The notes under the pieces: model-generated
The model's database searches: none
What the model was told of the DNA's origin: nothing
The model's input: the letters and a program-made list of their open reading frames with translations, nothing else
In this document: positions 27,901 to 38,308 of the stretch, in pieces
Layout of the letters: the number at the start of each line of letters is the position of its first letter
Numbering within the stretch: position 1 is the first letter of the stretch
DNA from: Streptomyces lydicus
GTDB taxonomy: Bacteria; Actinomycetota; Actinomycetes; Streptomycetales; Streptomycetaceae
Length of the DNA: 64,000 nucleotides
NCBI RefSeq assembly: GCF_004125265.1
Contig: NZ_RDTE01000003.1
Location: 6,820,001 to 6,884,000 of the forward strand
Reading direction: 5' to 3'
Made by a program: the position numbers and the translations under genes

Positions 27901-27989
27901 CGGTTGCGAGAGACACCCTACCGTGTGCATCACTAAGGCCGCCTCTAGGTAGGCTGCAATGGCACCACCTGCCTGGAATGAGGAGTCCC

Positions 27990-28646
27990 GTGAGCGCCGC
28001 CGAGCCCGAGCAGCCCGTCGCCGATGACGATCAGTCGCACGTCCCGCCGCTGACCACGCGCGTCGTGATCGCCGAGGACGAGGCCCTCATCCGTCTCGAC
28101 CTCAAAGAGATGCTGGAGGAAGAGGGCTACACCGTCGTCGGTGAGGCCGGGGACGGGCAGACCGCCGTGGAGCTGGCCCGGGAGCACCGTCCCGATCTGG
28201 TGATCCTGGACGTGAAGATGCCGGTGCTGGACGGTATCTCGGCGGCCGAGAAGATCGCCGAGGAGAGCATCGCGCCGGTGCTGATGCTGACCGCGTTCTC
28301 GCAGCGTGAGCTGGTGGAGCGGGCGCGGGACGCGGGTGCGATGGCGTATCTGGTGAAGCCGTTCTCGAAGACCGATGTGGTTCCCGCGATCGAGATGGCG
28401 GTGAGCCGGTTCACCGAGCTGAGGACGCTGGAGCAGGAGGTCGCTGACCTCACCCAGCGGCTGGAGACCCGGAAGCTGGTGGACCGGGCGAAGAGCATTC
28501 TGCAGACGCAGTACGGGCTGACGGAGCCGGCCGCGTTCCGGTGGATCCAGAAGACGTCGATGGACCGCCGGCTGTCGATGCAGCAGGTCGCGGAGGCGGT
28601 CATCGAGGACGCCGAGGAGAAGAAGCAGCAGCAGAAGGACCAGTAG
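27990..28646 (+). CDS. pdtaR: ANTAR-domain response regulator (PdtaR type)
   Basis: 218 residues. The receiver domain (about 24-140) has the acidic pair in VVIAEDEALIR, phosphoacceptor Asp in LVILDVKMPVLDG, Thr in LMLTAFS and Lys in YLVKPF. A coiled linker (ELRTLEQEVADLTQRLETRK) leads to the ANTAR RNA-binding domain (about 160-212), with AKSILQTQYGLTEPAAFRWI and the following RRLSMQQVAEAVI. ANTAR proteins act as antiterminators by binding tandem hairpins in nascent RNA. GTG 27990 is preferred because AGGAG lies just upstream; ATG 27978 would overlap that site. Mycobacterial PdtaR is the best-known homologue, partnered by kinase PdtaS. Confidence 0.93.
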   Translation: MSAAEPEQPVADDDQSHVPPLTTRVVIAEDEALIRLDLKEMLEEEGYTVVGEAGDGQTAVELAREHRPDLVILDVKMPVLDGISAAEKIAEESIAPVLMLTAFSQRELVERARDAGAMAYLVKPFSKTDVVPAIEMAVSRFTELRTLEQEVADLTQRLETRKLVDRAKSILQTQYGLTEPAAFRWIQKTSMDRRLSMQQVAEAVIEDAEEKKQQQKDQ

Positions 28647-28673
28647 CCGGCGGTAGCCGGGCTGGTCCTGAGG

Positions 28674-28717
28674 GCGCGAGCGGCCCCGTACCGATCTTCA
28701 TCGGTGCGGGGCCGCTC
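28674..28717. terminator. bidirectional terminator between pdtaR and livF
   Basis: A 20-bp stem (28674-28693 with 28698-28717) containing a single G-T pair closes a CTTC tetraloop. It sits between the convergent ends of the ANTAR regulator and the liv operon. Confidence 0.9.
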
Positions 28718-28734
28718 GCGTCGGTGCGGGTGGG

Positions 28735-29447
28735 TCAGTCCTCGCCGAGGTAGGCCTTGCGGACGGATTCGTCGTGGAGGAGGGATGCGCCGCTGCCGGA
28801 GAGGACGATGCGGCCGATTTCCATGACGTGTCCTTGGTCGGCGAGGGAGAGTGCGGCCTGGGCGTTCTGTTCGACGAGGAGGATGGTGGTGCCTTGGGAG
28901 CGGAGTTCGCGGATGGTTTCCATGATCTTCTGCATCATGATCGGGGAGAGGCCCATGGAGGGCTCGTCGAGCATGAGGAGTTTGGGGCGGGACATCAGGG
29001 CGCGGCCCATGGCGAGCATTTGCTGTTCGCCGCCGGAGAGGGTGCCGGAGGCTTGTTTTCTGCGTTCGCCGAGGATGGGGAAGAGTTCGTAGACGCGTTG
29101 GATGTCTTTCTCGATGCCGTCGGTGTCCTTGCGGAGGAAGGCGCCGAGCTGGAGGTTTTCGGCGATGGTGAGGCGGGGGAAGAGGCGGCGGCCTTCGGGG
29201 GAGTGGGCGAGGCCGCGTTCGACGATCTTGTGGGCGGGGACGCCGTCGAGTGGTTCGCCGTCGAAGGTGATCTTGCCGGCGAGGGGCTTGAGGAGTCCTG
29301 AGAGGGTGCGCAGGGTGGTGGTCTTGCCGGCGCCGTTGGTGCCGATGAGGGTGACGGCCTGTCCTGCTTCGACGGAGAACGAGATGCCTTTGACGGCTTC
29401 GATCTTGCCGTAGGCGACGCGGAGGTCCTCGACTTGGAGCAGTGCGG

Positions 29448-29451
<4 letters not shown>
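28735..29451 (-). CDS. livF: branched-chain amino acid ABC transporter ATP-binding protein LivF
   Basis: 238 residues, ATPase subunit of the HAAT-family importer. Walker A GTNGAGKTTT (about 37-46), signature TLSGGEQQMLAMGRAL, Walker B LLMLDEPSMGLSP and the switch histidine region ILLVEQNAQ are complete. The length is typical of LivF. Its ATG overlaps the livG stop by four bases, so it is the last gene of the livK-livH-livM-livG-livF operon. It would pair with LivG as a heterodimeric motor on the LivHM permease. Confidence 0.96.
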
Positions 29452-30487
<1,036 letters not shown>

Positions 30488-30491
<4 letters not shown>

Positions 30492-32293
30492 GCCTTTGCC
30501 TGGGTGGCGCCGAGGGTGGCGTCTGCGTCGGGGAGGCGCTGGTCGGGCACGTCGAGTTGGCCGGTCTCGTGGAATTCGAGTTGTTTTCTGCGGTCGGGGA
30601 TGAGGCCTTCGGGGCGGAAGCGCATGAGGAGGACGAGGGCGATGCCGAAGAGCAGGAGTTGGTAGTCCTGGATGAAGTCGAGTTTGGCCGGGATGAGGAA
30701 GAGGAGGGCGGCGCCGACTAGGGGGCCGCTGAGGGTTCCCATGCCGCCGAGGATGACGGCGGCGAGGAGGAAGGCGGAGTTGGGGGGCTGGGGGCCGGCG
30801 AACTGGAATTGTTCGGGGGTGGCGGTGGTGACGACGTGGGCGTGGACGGTGCCGGCGAGTCCGGCGAGGGCCGCGCCGAGGGCGAAGGCGAGGAGGCGGA
30901 GGCGGAAGCTGTTGATGCCCATGGCGATGGCGGCGGTTTCGTCTTCGCGGATGGCGATCCAGGCGCGGCCGATGCGGGAGGCTGCGGCGCGTCGGAAGAC
31001 GAGGACGACGAAGGCCGTCACGAGGATCATCAGCAGGTAGTAGTTGCCGTAGGTGGCGAGGGGGATGCCGAGGATGGTGTGGGGTTCGCCGAAGTTGAAG
31101 CCGAAGATTTCGAGGTTGGGGATGTTGGGGATGCCCATGGCGCCGTTGGTGATGTCGGGGCCGGTGGTGCCGTTGAGGTTGAGCATGGCGATGCGGAAGA
31201 TCTCACCGAAGCCGAGGGTGACGATGGCGAGGTAGTCGCCGCGTAGGCGCAGTGTCGGTGCGCCGATGAGGACGCCGAAGACGAGGGAGGCGGCGGCGCC
31301 GGTGAGGAGGGCCGCCCAGAAGGGGAAGCGGAGCCCGAAGGCGGATTCGGGGGAGCCGGAGACGAGGGCGGCGGCGTAGGCGCCGACGCCGAGGAAGGCG
31401 ACGTAGCCGAGGTCGAGGAGGCCGGCGAGGCCGACGACGACGTTGAGGCCCAGGGCGACGGTGGCGAAGATCAGGATGTTGGCCCCGATGATCGTGTACT
31501 GGTCGGTGTCCTGGGTGAAGGGGAAGCAGGCGGCGGCGAGGAAGGCCGCGCCGAGGGCGACGGTGCGGTGGGCGTGGGTGAGTGCGGTGAGGCGGGCGAT
31601 GAGTCCGGCCCGGTGGAGGGCGGGGACGGCGAGGGCCATGAAGATCAGGTAGCCGACGAAGGGGGCGCCGTCGTCGGTGTCGATGCCGTAGGTGAAGGCG
31701 AGGAGCCCGGCGGCGAAGGCGGCGGCGATGATCAGGATCTCGGCCCAGGAGGGGAGTTCGCCGGTGGGGCGCCGCAGGGGGCCGGGGGTGAGGGTGGCGG
31801 TGAAGCGCTGCCAGGGGCCCGAGGGTGGCCGGTCGGCGGCTCGGTCGGGGGGCAGGGCGAGGGCGCCGGTCAGGGTGAGCAGGGAGGTGACGGCTGCGAG
31901 GGCGCCGCCCGGTTCGAGGTTGACCAGCCCGCCGAGCCGGACGGCGATGGCGATGAGGGTGAACCAGGTGGCGGCGAAGGTGGCGAGGGCGGCGAGGAGG
32001 GTGGGGGCGTTGCGTCCTGCGGGGGTGAGCCATTGCAGGCCGCGGAGGCCGAGTGCCGCGAGGGCGAAGAGCAGGGTGAGGACGCCGCCGGCGAGGGTGA
32101 CGAGCTGCAGTCCTGCGGGGGAGAGGTAGTAGGTGAGGTCGCCGGGGAAGTCGCTGCTCCAGGTCCAGGCGAGGCCGGTGGTGGCAGCGGTGGCGAGGGC
32201 GCCGGCGGCGGTGAGGAGGCGCGCGGTGCGTTCCGGGAGGGGGAGCAGGCCGCGGGCGGGGGGTGTGGTGGTGTGGGTGGTCATCGCTATCAC
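30488..32293 (-). CDS. livM: branched-chain amino acid ABC transporter permease LivM
   Basis: 601 residues, larger than typical LivM. The conserved permease core is the C-terminal half, with LNVVVGLAGLLDLGYVAFLG, ATLRLRGDY-like PTLRLRGDYLAIVTLGFGE and GGMGTLSGPLVGA, the loop that contacts the ATPases. The N-terminal ~270 residues add several hydrophobic segments before the core (for example AATWFTLIAIAVRLGGLV and AEILIIAAAFAAGLLAF). GTG 32293 overlaps the livH stop (GTGA) and supports coupling; ATG 32284 in frame is an alternative. With LivH it forms the translocation channel. Confidence 0.94.
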
Positions 32294-33219
32294 GCCCGAT
32301 CCGCGACGCGTTCGCCCAGGAGGCCTTGTGGTCTGAGCAGGAGTACGAGGATGAGGAGGACGAAGGCCCAGACGTCCTTCCAGGCGCCGCCGCCGAATTG
32401 CTCCATGCCGGGTATGTCCTCGATGTAGGCGGTGGCGAGGGCTTCGGCGATGCCGAGGACGACGCCGCCGAGCATGGCTCCGTAGATGTTGCCGATGCCG
32501 CCGAGCACGGCTGCGGTGAAGGCCTTGAGGCCCATGATGAAGCCCATGCGGAACTGGACCTCGCCGGTGCGCAGTCCGTAGGCGACGGCGGCGACGCCGG
32601 CGAAGGCGGCGCCGATGGCGAAGGCGAGGACGATGATGCGGTCGGTGTTGATGCCCATGAGCTTTGCGGTGTCGGGGTCCTGTGCGGTGGCCTGCATGGC
32701 GCGGCCGCTGCGGGTTTTGGCGACGAAGAAGCCGAGGGCGATCATGCAGAGGGGGGCGGCGATGAGGACGAAGAGGTCGCCGCGCTGGACGGTGGCGCCC
32801 AGGATGTCGAAGGCGTGGCCCTTGAACTGCGGGAAGACGCGGGCCTGTTTGCCGTCGGGGTACCACTTCCAGATGGCTTGCTGGAGGGCGATGGACAGGC
32901 CGATGGCGGTGATGAGGGGGGCGAGGCGGGGTGCGCCGCGCAGTGGTCGGTAGGCGAATCGTTCGGCCGCGATGCCGACGAGGACGGATACGGCGATGCC
33001 GCCGAGCAGCATGACGGGCAGGGCTAGGGCGAGAGGGGTGCCGGCGGGGAGAGCGAGGAAGACGCTGAGCGCTCCGAAGCCGCCGACCATGAATATCTCG
33101 CCGTGGGCGAAGTTGATGAGCTGGACGATTCCGTAGACCATCGTGTAGCCGATCGCGATGAGTCCGTACATCGCGCCGAGGATGAGTCCGTTGGCCAGCT
33201 GTTGCGGCAGTTCGCTCAC
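32290..33219 (-). CDS. livH: branched-chain amino acid ABC transporter permease LivH
   Basis: 309 residues with eight or so membrane segments. The opening QQLANGLILGAMYGLIAIGY, then MVYGIVQLINFAHGEIFMVG and the C-terminal GGIGNIYGAMLGGVVLGIAE loop are LivH hallmarks. It is the first permease gene of the operon, separated from livK by a 447-bp spacer with a hairpin and degenerate repeats, so its translation or mRNA stability may be set apart from livK. Confidence 0.95.
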   Translation of the reverse strand: MSELPQQLANGLILGAMYGLIAIGYTMVYGIVQLINFAHGEIFMVGGFGALSVFLALPAGTPLALALPVMLLGGIAVSVLVGIAAERFAYRPLRGAPRLAPLITAIGLSIALQQAIWKWYPDGKQARVFPQFKGHAFDILGATVQRGDLFVLIAAPLCMIALGFFVAKTRSGRAMQATAQDPDTAKLMGINTDRIIVLAFAIGAAFAGVAAVAYGLRTGEVQFRMGFIMGLKAFTAAVLGGIGNIYGAMLGGVVLGIAEALATAYIEDIPGMEQFGGGAWKDVWAFVLLILVLLLRPQGLLGERVADRA

Positions 33220-33229
33220 CGCGGGCCTC

Positions 33230-33450
33230 CGTTGGGTGGGTGTGAGGGATGAGAGCCGGGTGGGATTGAGGGATCAGAGCCAGCCGGGTGTGAGGGGTCC
33301 GGAACGGCTGGTGGTGAGGGGTCCGGGGCGGCCGGCTGTGAGGCGTCCGGGCCGGTTGGGCGTGAGGGGCCAGGGCCCGCTGGGAATGTGGGGGCCGAGC
33401 CGGCCGGAAGTATGGGGATCCGGTTCGGCCCGTATCACGGGATCCGGGCC
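33230..33450. repeat. degenerate 24-bp tandem repeat upstream of livH
   Basis: About eight units of roughly 24 bp share a GCCGGSTGTGAGGGGTCCGG-like core (plus strand), with clear copies starting near 33287, 33311 and 33335 and progressively diverged copies on both sides. Because 24 is a multiple of three, open frames on both strands read octapeptide repeats (for example VRGPGRPA on the plus strand). Confidence 0.7.
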
Positions 33451-33600
33451 GACCGGCAACGACGGATCAGGGCCGGCCCGGGATCGATCCGGTGCCGGGA
33501 GCGCGGCCCCCGGACCGCCCGGCAGCGAGAGACGCAGTCCGGGGCGCAGGAGCGAGCAGTGCGGACTCCGGTGTGCCCCGGAGTTCCCGGTGGTGTGCCA

Positions 33601-33641
33601 CGGGCCGCGCCAGGGTCATTGGTGCGTCCTGGCGCGGCCCG
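33601..33641 (-). terminator. intercistronic hairpin downstream of livK
   Basis: A perfect 14-bp inverted repeat (33601-33614 with 33628-33641) and 13-nt loop lies 26 nt after the livK stop. In solute-binding-protein operons such hairpins often cause partial termination or protect the upstream mRNA, raising binding protein over permease. Confidence 0.75.
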
Positions 33642-33666
33642 GGGTGAGGTGGCGCGGTGCGGTCGG

Positions 33667-34902
33667 TCAGCTCTTGTCGAACTTCTTGAATTCGGCGCTG
33701 AAGCGGGAGGCCCAGGCGCCCTTGTCGACCTGGTAGGCGGTGATCATGGTGTTGGTGGTGTCGCCGTATTTGTCGAAGGCGATGGGGCCGGTGACGCCGT
33801 CGAAGGTCACCTTGTTCATGGCGTCGGCGACCTGCTTGCGGGCGTCGTCGGGGAGCTTGCCGTTGTGGGTTTCGACGACCTTTTTGACGGCCTGGATGAC
33901 GGCCCAGGTGGCGTCGTAGGTGGAGCCGCCGTAGGCCTCGTAGCCCTCCTTGAAGCCGGCTGCCTTGTAGTCGGCGATGAATTTCCTGGCGGAGGGGAGT
34001 TCTTCGACGGGCTTGCCGACGGAGGAGGCGTAGTCGCCCTGTGCTTTCTTGTTCAGCTTGATGTAGTCGCTGCTGTACATGCCGTCGCCGCCCATCACGG
34101 GGGCGGCGACGCCGCCGTCCTTGAGCTGCTGGCTGAGGGGGCCGGAGGCGGGGTATTCGCCGCCGTAGAAGACCATGTCGGGTTTGGCGGACTTGACCTT
34201 GGAGACGACGGCCTTGAAGTCGCGGTCGTCGGGGCTGACGTGCTCGGTGCCGACGATCTTGCCGCCGAGTTTGGCGAACTGGTCCTTGAAGGAGGCGGCG
34301 AGGCCGACGCCGTAGGTCTTCTGGTCGTCGATGACGTAGGCCTTCTTGGCCTTCATCTTCTCCCAGGCGTACTGGCCGTCGAAGGCGCCCTGGACCTCGT
34401 CGGTGGTGGCGGTGCGGAAGTAGGTGGGGAACTGGCGGACGCGCTTGTTCTGCTTCCAGTCCTTGCCCTGGGTGAGGTCGGGGGTGGTGTTCGCCGGGGA
34501 GATCAGCGTGAGGTTGTTCTGCTTGGAGACCTGCTGCATGGACTGGGCGACGCCGGAGTTGAGGGGGCCGATGACGCCGAGGACGTCCTTGTCGCCGGCG
34601 AGCTTGGTGGCGTTCTGCTGGCCGACGTTGGGGAGGGCCTTGTCGTCGAGGGCTTCGAGTTTGAAGGTGATGCCCTTGACTTCGCCGGCCTTGTTGGCGG
34701 TGTCGACGGCGAGTTGGGCGGAGTTGCGGATGCCCAGGCCCAGCGCGGAGAGCTCGCCGGTGGTGGGGGCGTCGAGGCCGATGACGACCGTGGACTTTCC
34801 TTCGCCGCTCTGGTTGTCGTCGCCGCGCGAGCCGCACGCGGAGAGCGTGAGGGCGCCGGTGGTGACTGCGGTGGTGAGGATGAGCAAGGAACGGTGACGC
34901 AC
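33667..34902 (-). CDS. livK: branched-chain amino acid ABC transporter substrate-binding lipoprotein
   Basis: 411 residues. GTG 34902 has AAAGGA 6 nt upstream. A lipoprotein signal (SLLILTTAVTTGALTLSACG) places the lipobox cysteine at residue 23, tethering the receptor outside the membrane. The periplasmic-binding type I fold is evident: VIGLDAPTTGELSALG, GVIGPLNSGVAQSM, LTLISPANTTPDLT and AKKAYVIDDQKTYG. It is first in the operon, with its own promoter region at 34903-35372. The ligand is probably leucine/isoleucine/valine, although related receptors bind other amides. Confidence 0.95.
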   Translation of the reverse strand: MRHRSLLILTTAVTTGALTLSACGSRGDDNQSGEGKSTVVIGLDAPTTGELSALGLGIRNSAQLAVDTANKAGEVKGITFKLEALDDKALPNVGQQNATKLAGDKDVLGVIGPLNSGVAQSMQQVSKQNNLTLISPANTTPDLTQGKDWKQNKRVRQFPTYFRTATTDEVQGAFDGQYAWEKMKAKKAYVIDDQKTYGVGLAASFKDQFAKLGGKIVGTEHVSPDDRDFKAVVSKVKSAKPDMVFYGGEYPASGPLSQQLKDGGVAAPVMGGDGMYSSDYIKLNKKAQGDYASSVGKPVEELPSARKFIADYKAAGFKEGYEAYGGSTYDATWAVIQAVKKVVETHNGKLPDDARKQVADAMNKVTFDGVTGPIAFDKYGDTTNTMITAYQVDKGAWASRFSAEFKKFDKS

Positions 34903-35372
34903 GATCAGTCCTTTCCCTGGCGCGGCCACGGCTGTCGCATGGCCGATTCGCTCGCCGGGCTGTACGGGCCGTACAGGATCCGTGCTGCAGCGCGCCCGGC
35001 GGCGCGGTGACTGGCGGTGACTCTAGAGCGGTGTTCGTCGCACCGGCAGAGGCGCTGAGCAGGATGTGACGCTCTTGTTATGACCTTCGATGAGCGTTTT
35101 GCCGTTATGGTCCTTACACCGGGGGACGAACGCGGTGCGGAGGGTGAACTCGCACTTCCACGGGGGGATGGGGCGTGCGGTGACGGAAGAGCGTCCGGAT
35201 AGCGGACGCGGTGTGCACGGGGGCGCCGGGGGCCGTGCGGGGCACGGGAGTTGGGGCCGTCGCCGTGGGGCGCGTGTGTGACGCAGGGTTACGGCAATGC
35301 GTACGGCCCCGCTCCCGGGGTCCGGGTGCGGGGCCGTTGAAGGTGGGCCGGCGGTCCGCCGGCCGGTACGGG
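34903..35372. other. promoter region of livK and spacer to the thioesterase gene
   Basis: 470 bp. It contains the livK promoter, which I cannot place exactly, and the terminator of the thioesterase gene (35303-35337). A 63-codon plus-strand frame at 35090 has poor codon bias and no homology that I recognise, so I see no gene. Confidence 0.5.
35303..35337 (-). terminator. terminator after the thioesterase gene
   Basis: CGGCCCCGC (35304-35312) pairs with GCGGGGCCG (35328-35336), with flanking A-T extending the stem; it lies about 36 nt after the minus-strand stop codon. Confidence 0.7.
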
Positions 35373-35846
35373 TCAGCTGCGGTAGATGTCGGCGTCCGTC
35401 TCGCGCAGCATGCAGGTCAGCCGGGCGGTGCAGACCCGCTTGTCGTCCTCGTCGGTGATGACGATTTCGTAGGTGGCCGTGGACCGGCCGCGGTGTACGG
35501 GGGTGGCGACGCCGGTGACCAGACCGGAGCGGGCGCCGCGGTGGTGGGTGCAGTTGAGGTCGACGCCCACCGCGATTTTGGTGGGGCCGCCGTGCAGCAT
35601 GGAGCCGACGGAGCCGAGGGTTTCGGCCAGGACGGCGGAGGCGCCGCCGTGCAGGAGTCCGTAGGGCTGGGTGTTGCCCTCGACCGGCATGGTGCCGACG
35701 ACGCGCTCGGGAGCGGCTTCGGTGACCTGCACGCTCATCCGCTCGCCGAGGTGTCCGGCGGAGAAGAAGGACGGCAGGTCGAGGCCGAGGCCGGCCCACT
35801 GGTCGAGGATCTCCTGCGGAAACTTGGTCGTGCTCTGCTCACCCAT
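35373..35846 (-). CDS. PaaI-family hotdog thioesterase
   Basis: 157 residues with a 4HBT/hotdog domain. The segment YGLLHGGASAVLAETLGSVG is the PaaI-type active site, where HGG and the downstream glutamate position the thioester. The C-terminal strand (ATYEIVITDEDDKRVCTARL) completes the fold. It would hydrolyse an acyl- or aryl-CoA thioester in the cytoplasm. It lies between polA and the liv operon, as in other Streptomyces, and is transcribed alone. Confidence 0.93.
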   Translation of the reverse strand: MGEQSTTKFPQEILDQWAGLGLDLPSFFSAGHLGERMSVQVTEAAPERVVGTMPVEGNTQPYGLLHGGASAVLAETLGSVGSMLHGGPTKIAVGVDLNCTHHRGARSGLVTGVATPVHRGRSTATYEIVITDEDDKRVCTARLTCMLRETDADIYRS

Positions 35847-35951
35847 GCCTACGGCTCCGTTCGCTCGCCCGTGATCGTCGTCGATCCGTGCCTGTTCCTA
35901 TCAGGCCGCTGAGCAAGCGCTCAGCGCGGGGTTGTCGTTCCCGCCGGCCGG

Positions 35952-36044
35952 CCCGGTGGCGGTCGGTCCTCGCGGGGGCTCTCCGACGGTCCGCTTCGGC
36001 TTGCTCACCACCCCGGTGGCGGTCAGTCCTCGTGGGGGCTCTCC
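35952..36044. repeat. 33-bp direct repeat spanning the end of the molybdoenzyme gene
   Basis: The 33 bp at 36012-36044, which include the last codons and stop of the YdeP-like gene, recur at 35952-35984 with two substitutions. The spacer is 27 bp. The downstream copy duplicates the Glu-Ser-Pro-His-Glu-Asp coding end as noncoding sequence. Confidence 0.85.
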
Positions 36045-38308
36045 AGGCGGATCACGATCGACTTGGCGGCGGGGGTGTTGCTGGTGTCGGCGGTGTGGTC
36101 GAGCGGGATGAGGACGTTGGTCTCGGGGTAGTAGGCGGCCGCGCAGCCGCGGGCCGTGGGGTAGTGCACCACCCGGAAGCCGGGCGCGCGCCGCTCGCTG
36201 CCGTCCGTCCACTCGCTGACCAGGTCGGTGTACGCCCCGTCGGCCAGGCCCCGTTCGCGGGCGTCGTCGGGGTGGACGAGGACGACGCGGCGGCCGTTCT
36301 TGATGCCGCGGTAGCGGTCGTCGAGGCCGTAGATGGTGGTGTTGTACTGGTCGTGGGAGCGCAGTGTCTGCAGCAGCAGCCGTCCTTCGGGGGCGGTGGG
36401 GTATTCCACGGGCGCGGTGGTGAAATTGGCTTTCCCGGTGGCGGTGGGGAAGCTGCGGCTGTCCCGGGGGGCGTGCGGGAGGGCGAAGCCTCCGGGGCGG
36501 GCGACCTTGGTGTTGAAGTCCTCGAAGCCCGGGACGACGCGGGCGATGCGGTCGCGGATCGTCGCGTAGTCCTTCTCGAACTCCTCCCAGGGGGTGCGGC
36601 TCTCCTGGCCCAGGACGCGGCGGGCCAGGCGGGCGACGATGGCCGTCTCGGAGAGCAGTTGGGGGCCGGCGGGTGCCAGGCGGCCGCGGGAGGCGTGCAC
36701 CATGCCCATGGAGTCCTCGACGGTCACGAACTGCTCGCCGCCAGCCTGCAGATCGCGTTCGGTGCGGCCCAGCGTCGGCAGGATCAGCGCGCGGGCGCCG
36801 GTGACCGCGTGTGAGCGGTTGAGCTTGGTGGAGACGTGGACGGTCAGCCGGGCGCGGCGCACGGCGGCCTCGGTGACGTCGGTGTCGGGGGTGGCGGCCA
36901 CGAAGTTGCCGCCCATCGCGAAGAACACCTTGGCCTGCCCGTCGCGCAGGGCGCGGATGGCGCGGACGACGTCGAGTCCGTGCTCCCGGGGCGGGGCGAA
37001 GCCGAACTCCTTCTCCAGGGCGTCGAGGAAGGCGGGGGCCGGCCGTTCGAAGATGCCCATGGTGCGGTCGCCCTGGACGTTGCTGTGGCCGCGTACGGGG
37101 CACACGCCCGCCCCGGGGCGTCCGATGTTGCCGCGCAGCAGGAGGAAGTTGACGACTTCCTGGATGGTGGGGACGGAGTGCTTGTGCTGGGTCAGGCCCA
37201 TCGCCCAGCACACGATGGTGCGGCGCGAGTCGAGGATCATGGCCAGGGCGCGGTCGATCTCCGCGCGGGTCAGGCCGGTGGCGCGCAGTGTCGCGTCCCA
37301 GTCGTCGTCGGCGCGGGCCAGCTGGGCGAACTCCTCGAAGCCGTGGGTGTGAGTGCCGATGAAGTCCTCGTCGAGGGCGCCGTCGGTGTCGAGGAGGAGG
37401 CGGTTGAGGGCGCGGAAGAGCGCCTGGTCGCCGCCGAGGCGGACCTGGAGGAACAGGTCGGTGAGCGCGGTGCCGCCGCCGGCCACGCCGCGCGGGGTCT
37501 GCGGGTTCTTGAAGCGTTCCAGGCCGGCTTCGGGCAGTGGATTGATCGAGATGATCTTCGTGCCGCCGGCCTTGGCCTTCTCCAGGGCGGTGAGCATCCG
37601 GGGGTGGTTGGTGCCCGGGTTCTGCCCGGCGATGATGATCAGGTCGGCCTGGTAGAGGTCCTCCAGGAGGACGCTGCCCTTGCCGATGCCGATGGTCTCC
37701 GTCAGTGCGGAGCCCGACGACTCGTGGCACATGTTGGAGCAGTCGGGGAGGTTGTTGGTGCCGAATTCGCGGGCGAAGAGCTGGTAGAGGAAGGCGGCTT
37801 CGTTGCTGGTGCGGCCGGAGGTGTAGAAGACGGCCTCGTCGGGGGAGCCGAGGGCGGTCAGCTCCTCGCCGACGATGTCGAAGGCCCGCTCCCAGGTCAC
37901 CGGCTCGTAGTGGTCGGCGCCCTCGGGGAGGTACATGGGGTGGGTGAGGCGGCCCTGCTGGCCGAGCCAGTAGCCGCTGCGGGTCGCGAGGTCGGCGACG
38001 GAGTGCTCGGCGAAGAAGTCCGGGGTGACACGGCGCAGGGTGGCTTCTTCGGCGACGGCCTTGGCGCCGTTCTCGCAGAATTCGGCGGTGTGCGGCTTGT
38101 CGGGCTCGGGCCAGGCGCAGCCGGGGCAGTCGAAGCCGTCGCGCTGGTTGACGCGCAGCAGGGTGAGGGCGGTACGGCGCACGCCCATCTGCTGCTGGGA
38201 GATGCGCAGGGCGTGGGCGATGGCCGGCAGCCCCACGGCGGAGTGCTGGGGTTCGCTGACCTGGGGCGCGTCCTGGACGGGGTCCGACGCGGGCGGCTTG
38301 CCTGCCAT
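36023..38308 (-). CDS. FdhF/YdeP-family molybdopterin oxidoreductase
   Basis: 761 residues, matching YdeP (about 759). ATG 38308 has AGGGAG upstream. Features of the DMSO-reductase superfamily include FYTSGRTSNEAAFLYQLFAR, the probable Mo-ligand cysteine in CSNMCHESSG, IIIAGQNPGTNHPR, LLLRGNIGRPGAGVCPVRGH and FFAMGGNFVAATPD, with a molybdopterin dinucleotide-binding C-terminal domain (about 650-760). The N-terminal FDCPGCAWPE with a later Cys (EFC) may be metal-binding. No small subunit or membrane anchor is adjacent. YdeP is linked to acid resistance in E. coli; the substrate is unknown. Confidence 0.92.
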   Translation of the reverse strand: MAGKPPASDPVQDAPQVSEPQHSAVGLPAIAHALRISQQQMGVRRTALTLLRVNQRDGFDCPGCAWPEPDKPHTAEFCENGAKAVAEEATLRRVTPDFFAEHSVADLATRSGYWLGQQGRLTHPMYLPEGADHYEPVTWERAFDIVGEELTALGSPDEAVFYTSGRTSNEAAFLYQLFAREFGTNNLPDCSNMCHESSGSALTETIGIGKGSVLLEDLYQADLIIIAGQNPGTNHPRMLTALEKAKAGGTKIISINPLPEAGLERFKNPQTPRGVAGGGTALTDLFLQVRLGGDQALFRALNRLLLDTDGALDEDFIGTHTHGFEEFAQLARADDDWDATLRATGLTRAEIDRALAMILDSRRTIVCWAMGLTQHKHSVPTIQEVVNFLLLRGNIGRPGAGVCPVRGHSNVQGDRTMGIFERPAPAFLDALEKEFGFAPPREHGLDVVRAIRALRDGQAKVFFAMGGNFVAATPDTDVTEAAVRRARLTVHVSTKLNRSHAVTGARALILPTLGRTERDLQAGGEQFVTVEDSMGMVHASRGRLAPAGPQLLSETAIVARLARRVLGQESRTPWEEFEKDYATIRDRIARVVPGFEDFNTKVARPGGFALPHAPRDSRSFPTATGKANFTTAPVEYPTAPEGRLLLQTLRSHDQYNTTIYGLDDRYRGIKNGRRVVLVHPDDARERGLADGAYTDLVSEWTDGSERRAPGFRVVHYPTARGCAAAYYPETNVLIPLDHTADTSNTPAAKSIVIRLESPHED

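Larger units (their letters stand above)
33220..33666. other. livK-livH intercistronic spacer
   Basis: 447 bp, unusually long for an operon whose other junctions overlap. From the livK side it contains a 14-bp hairpin (33601-33641), about 130 bp without clear features, and then the 24-bp degenerate repeat block (33230-33450) up to livH. No gene is supported: the open frames encode only the repeat. Confidence 0.6.

Noticed and set aside
27818..28000. tRNA-Leu 3' end considered as an attachment site of an integrated element
   Set aside because: No integrase and no repeat of the tRNA 3' end was found in the window.
33158..33736. 192-codon plus-strand frame across the livK-livH spacer
   Set aside because: It overlaps livH and livK ends antisense and reads only the degenerate 24-bp repeat. 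No start signal.
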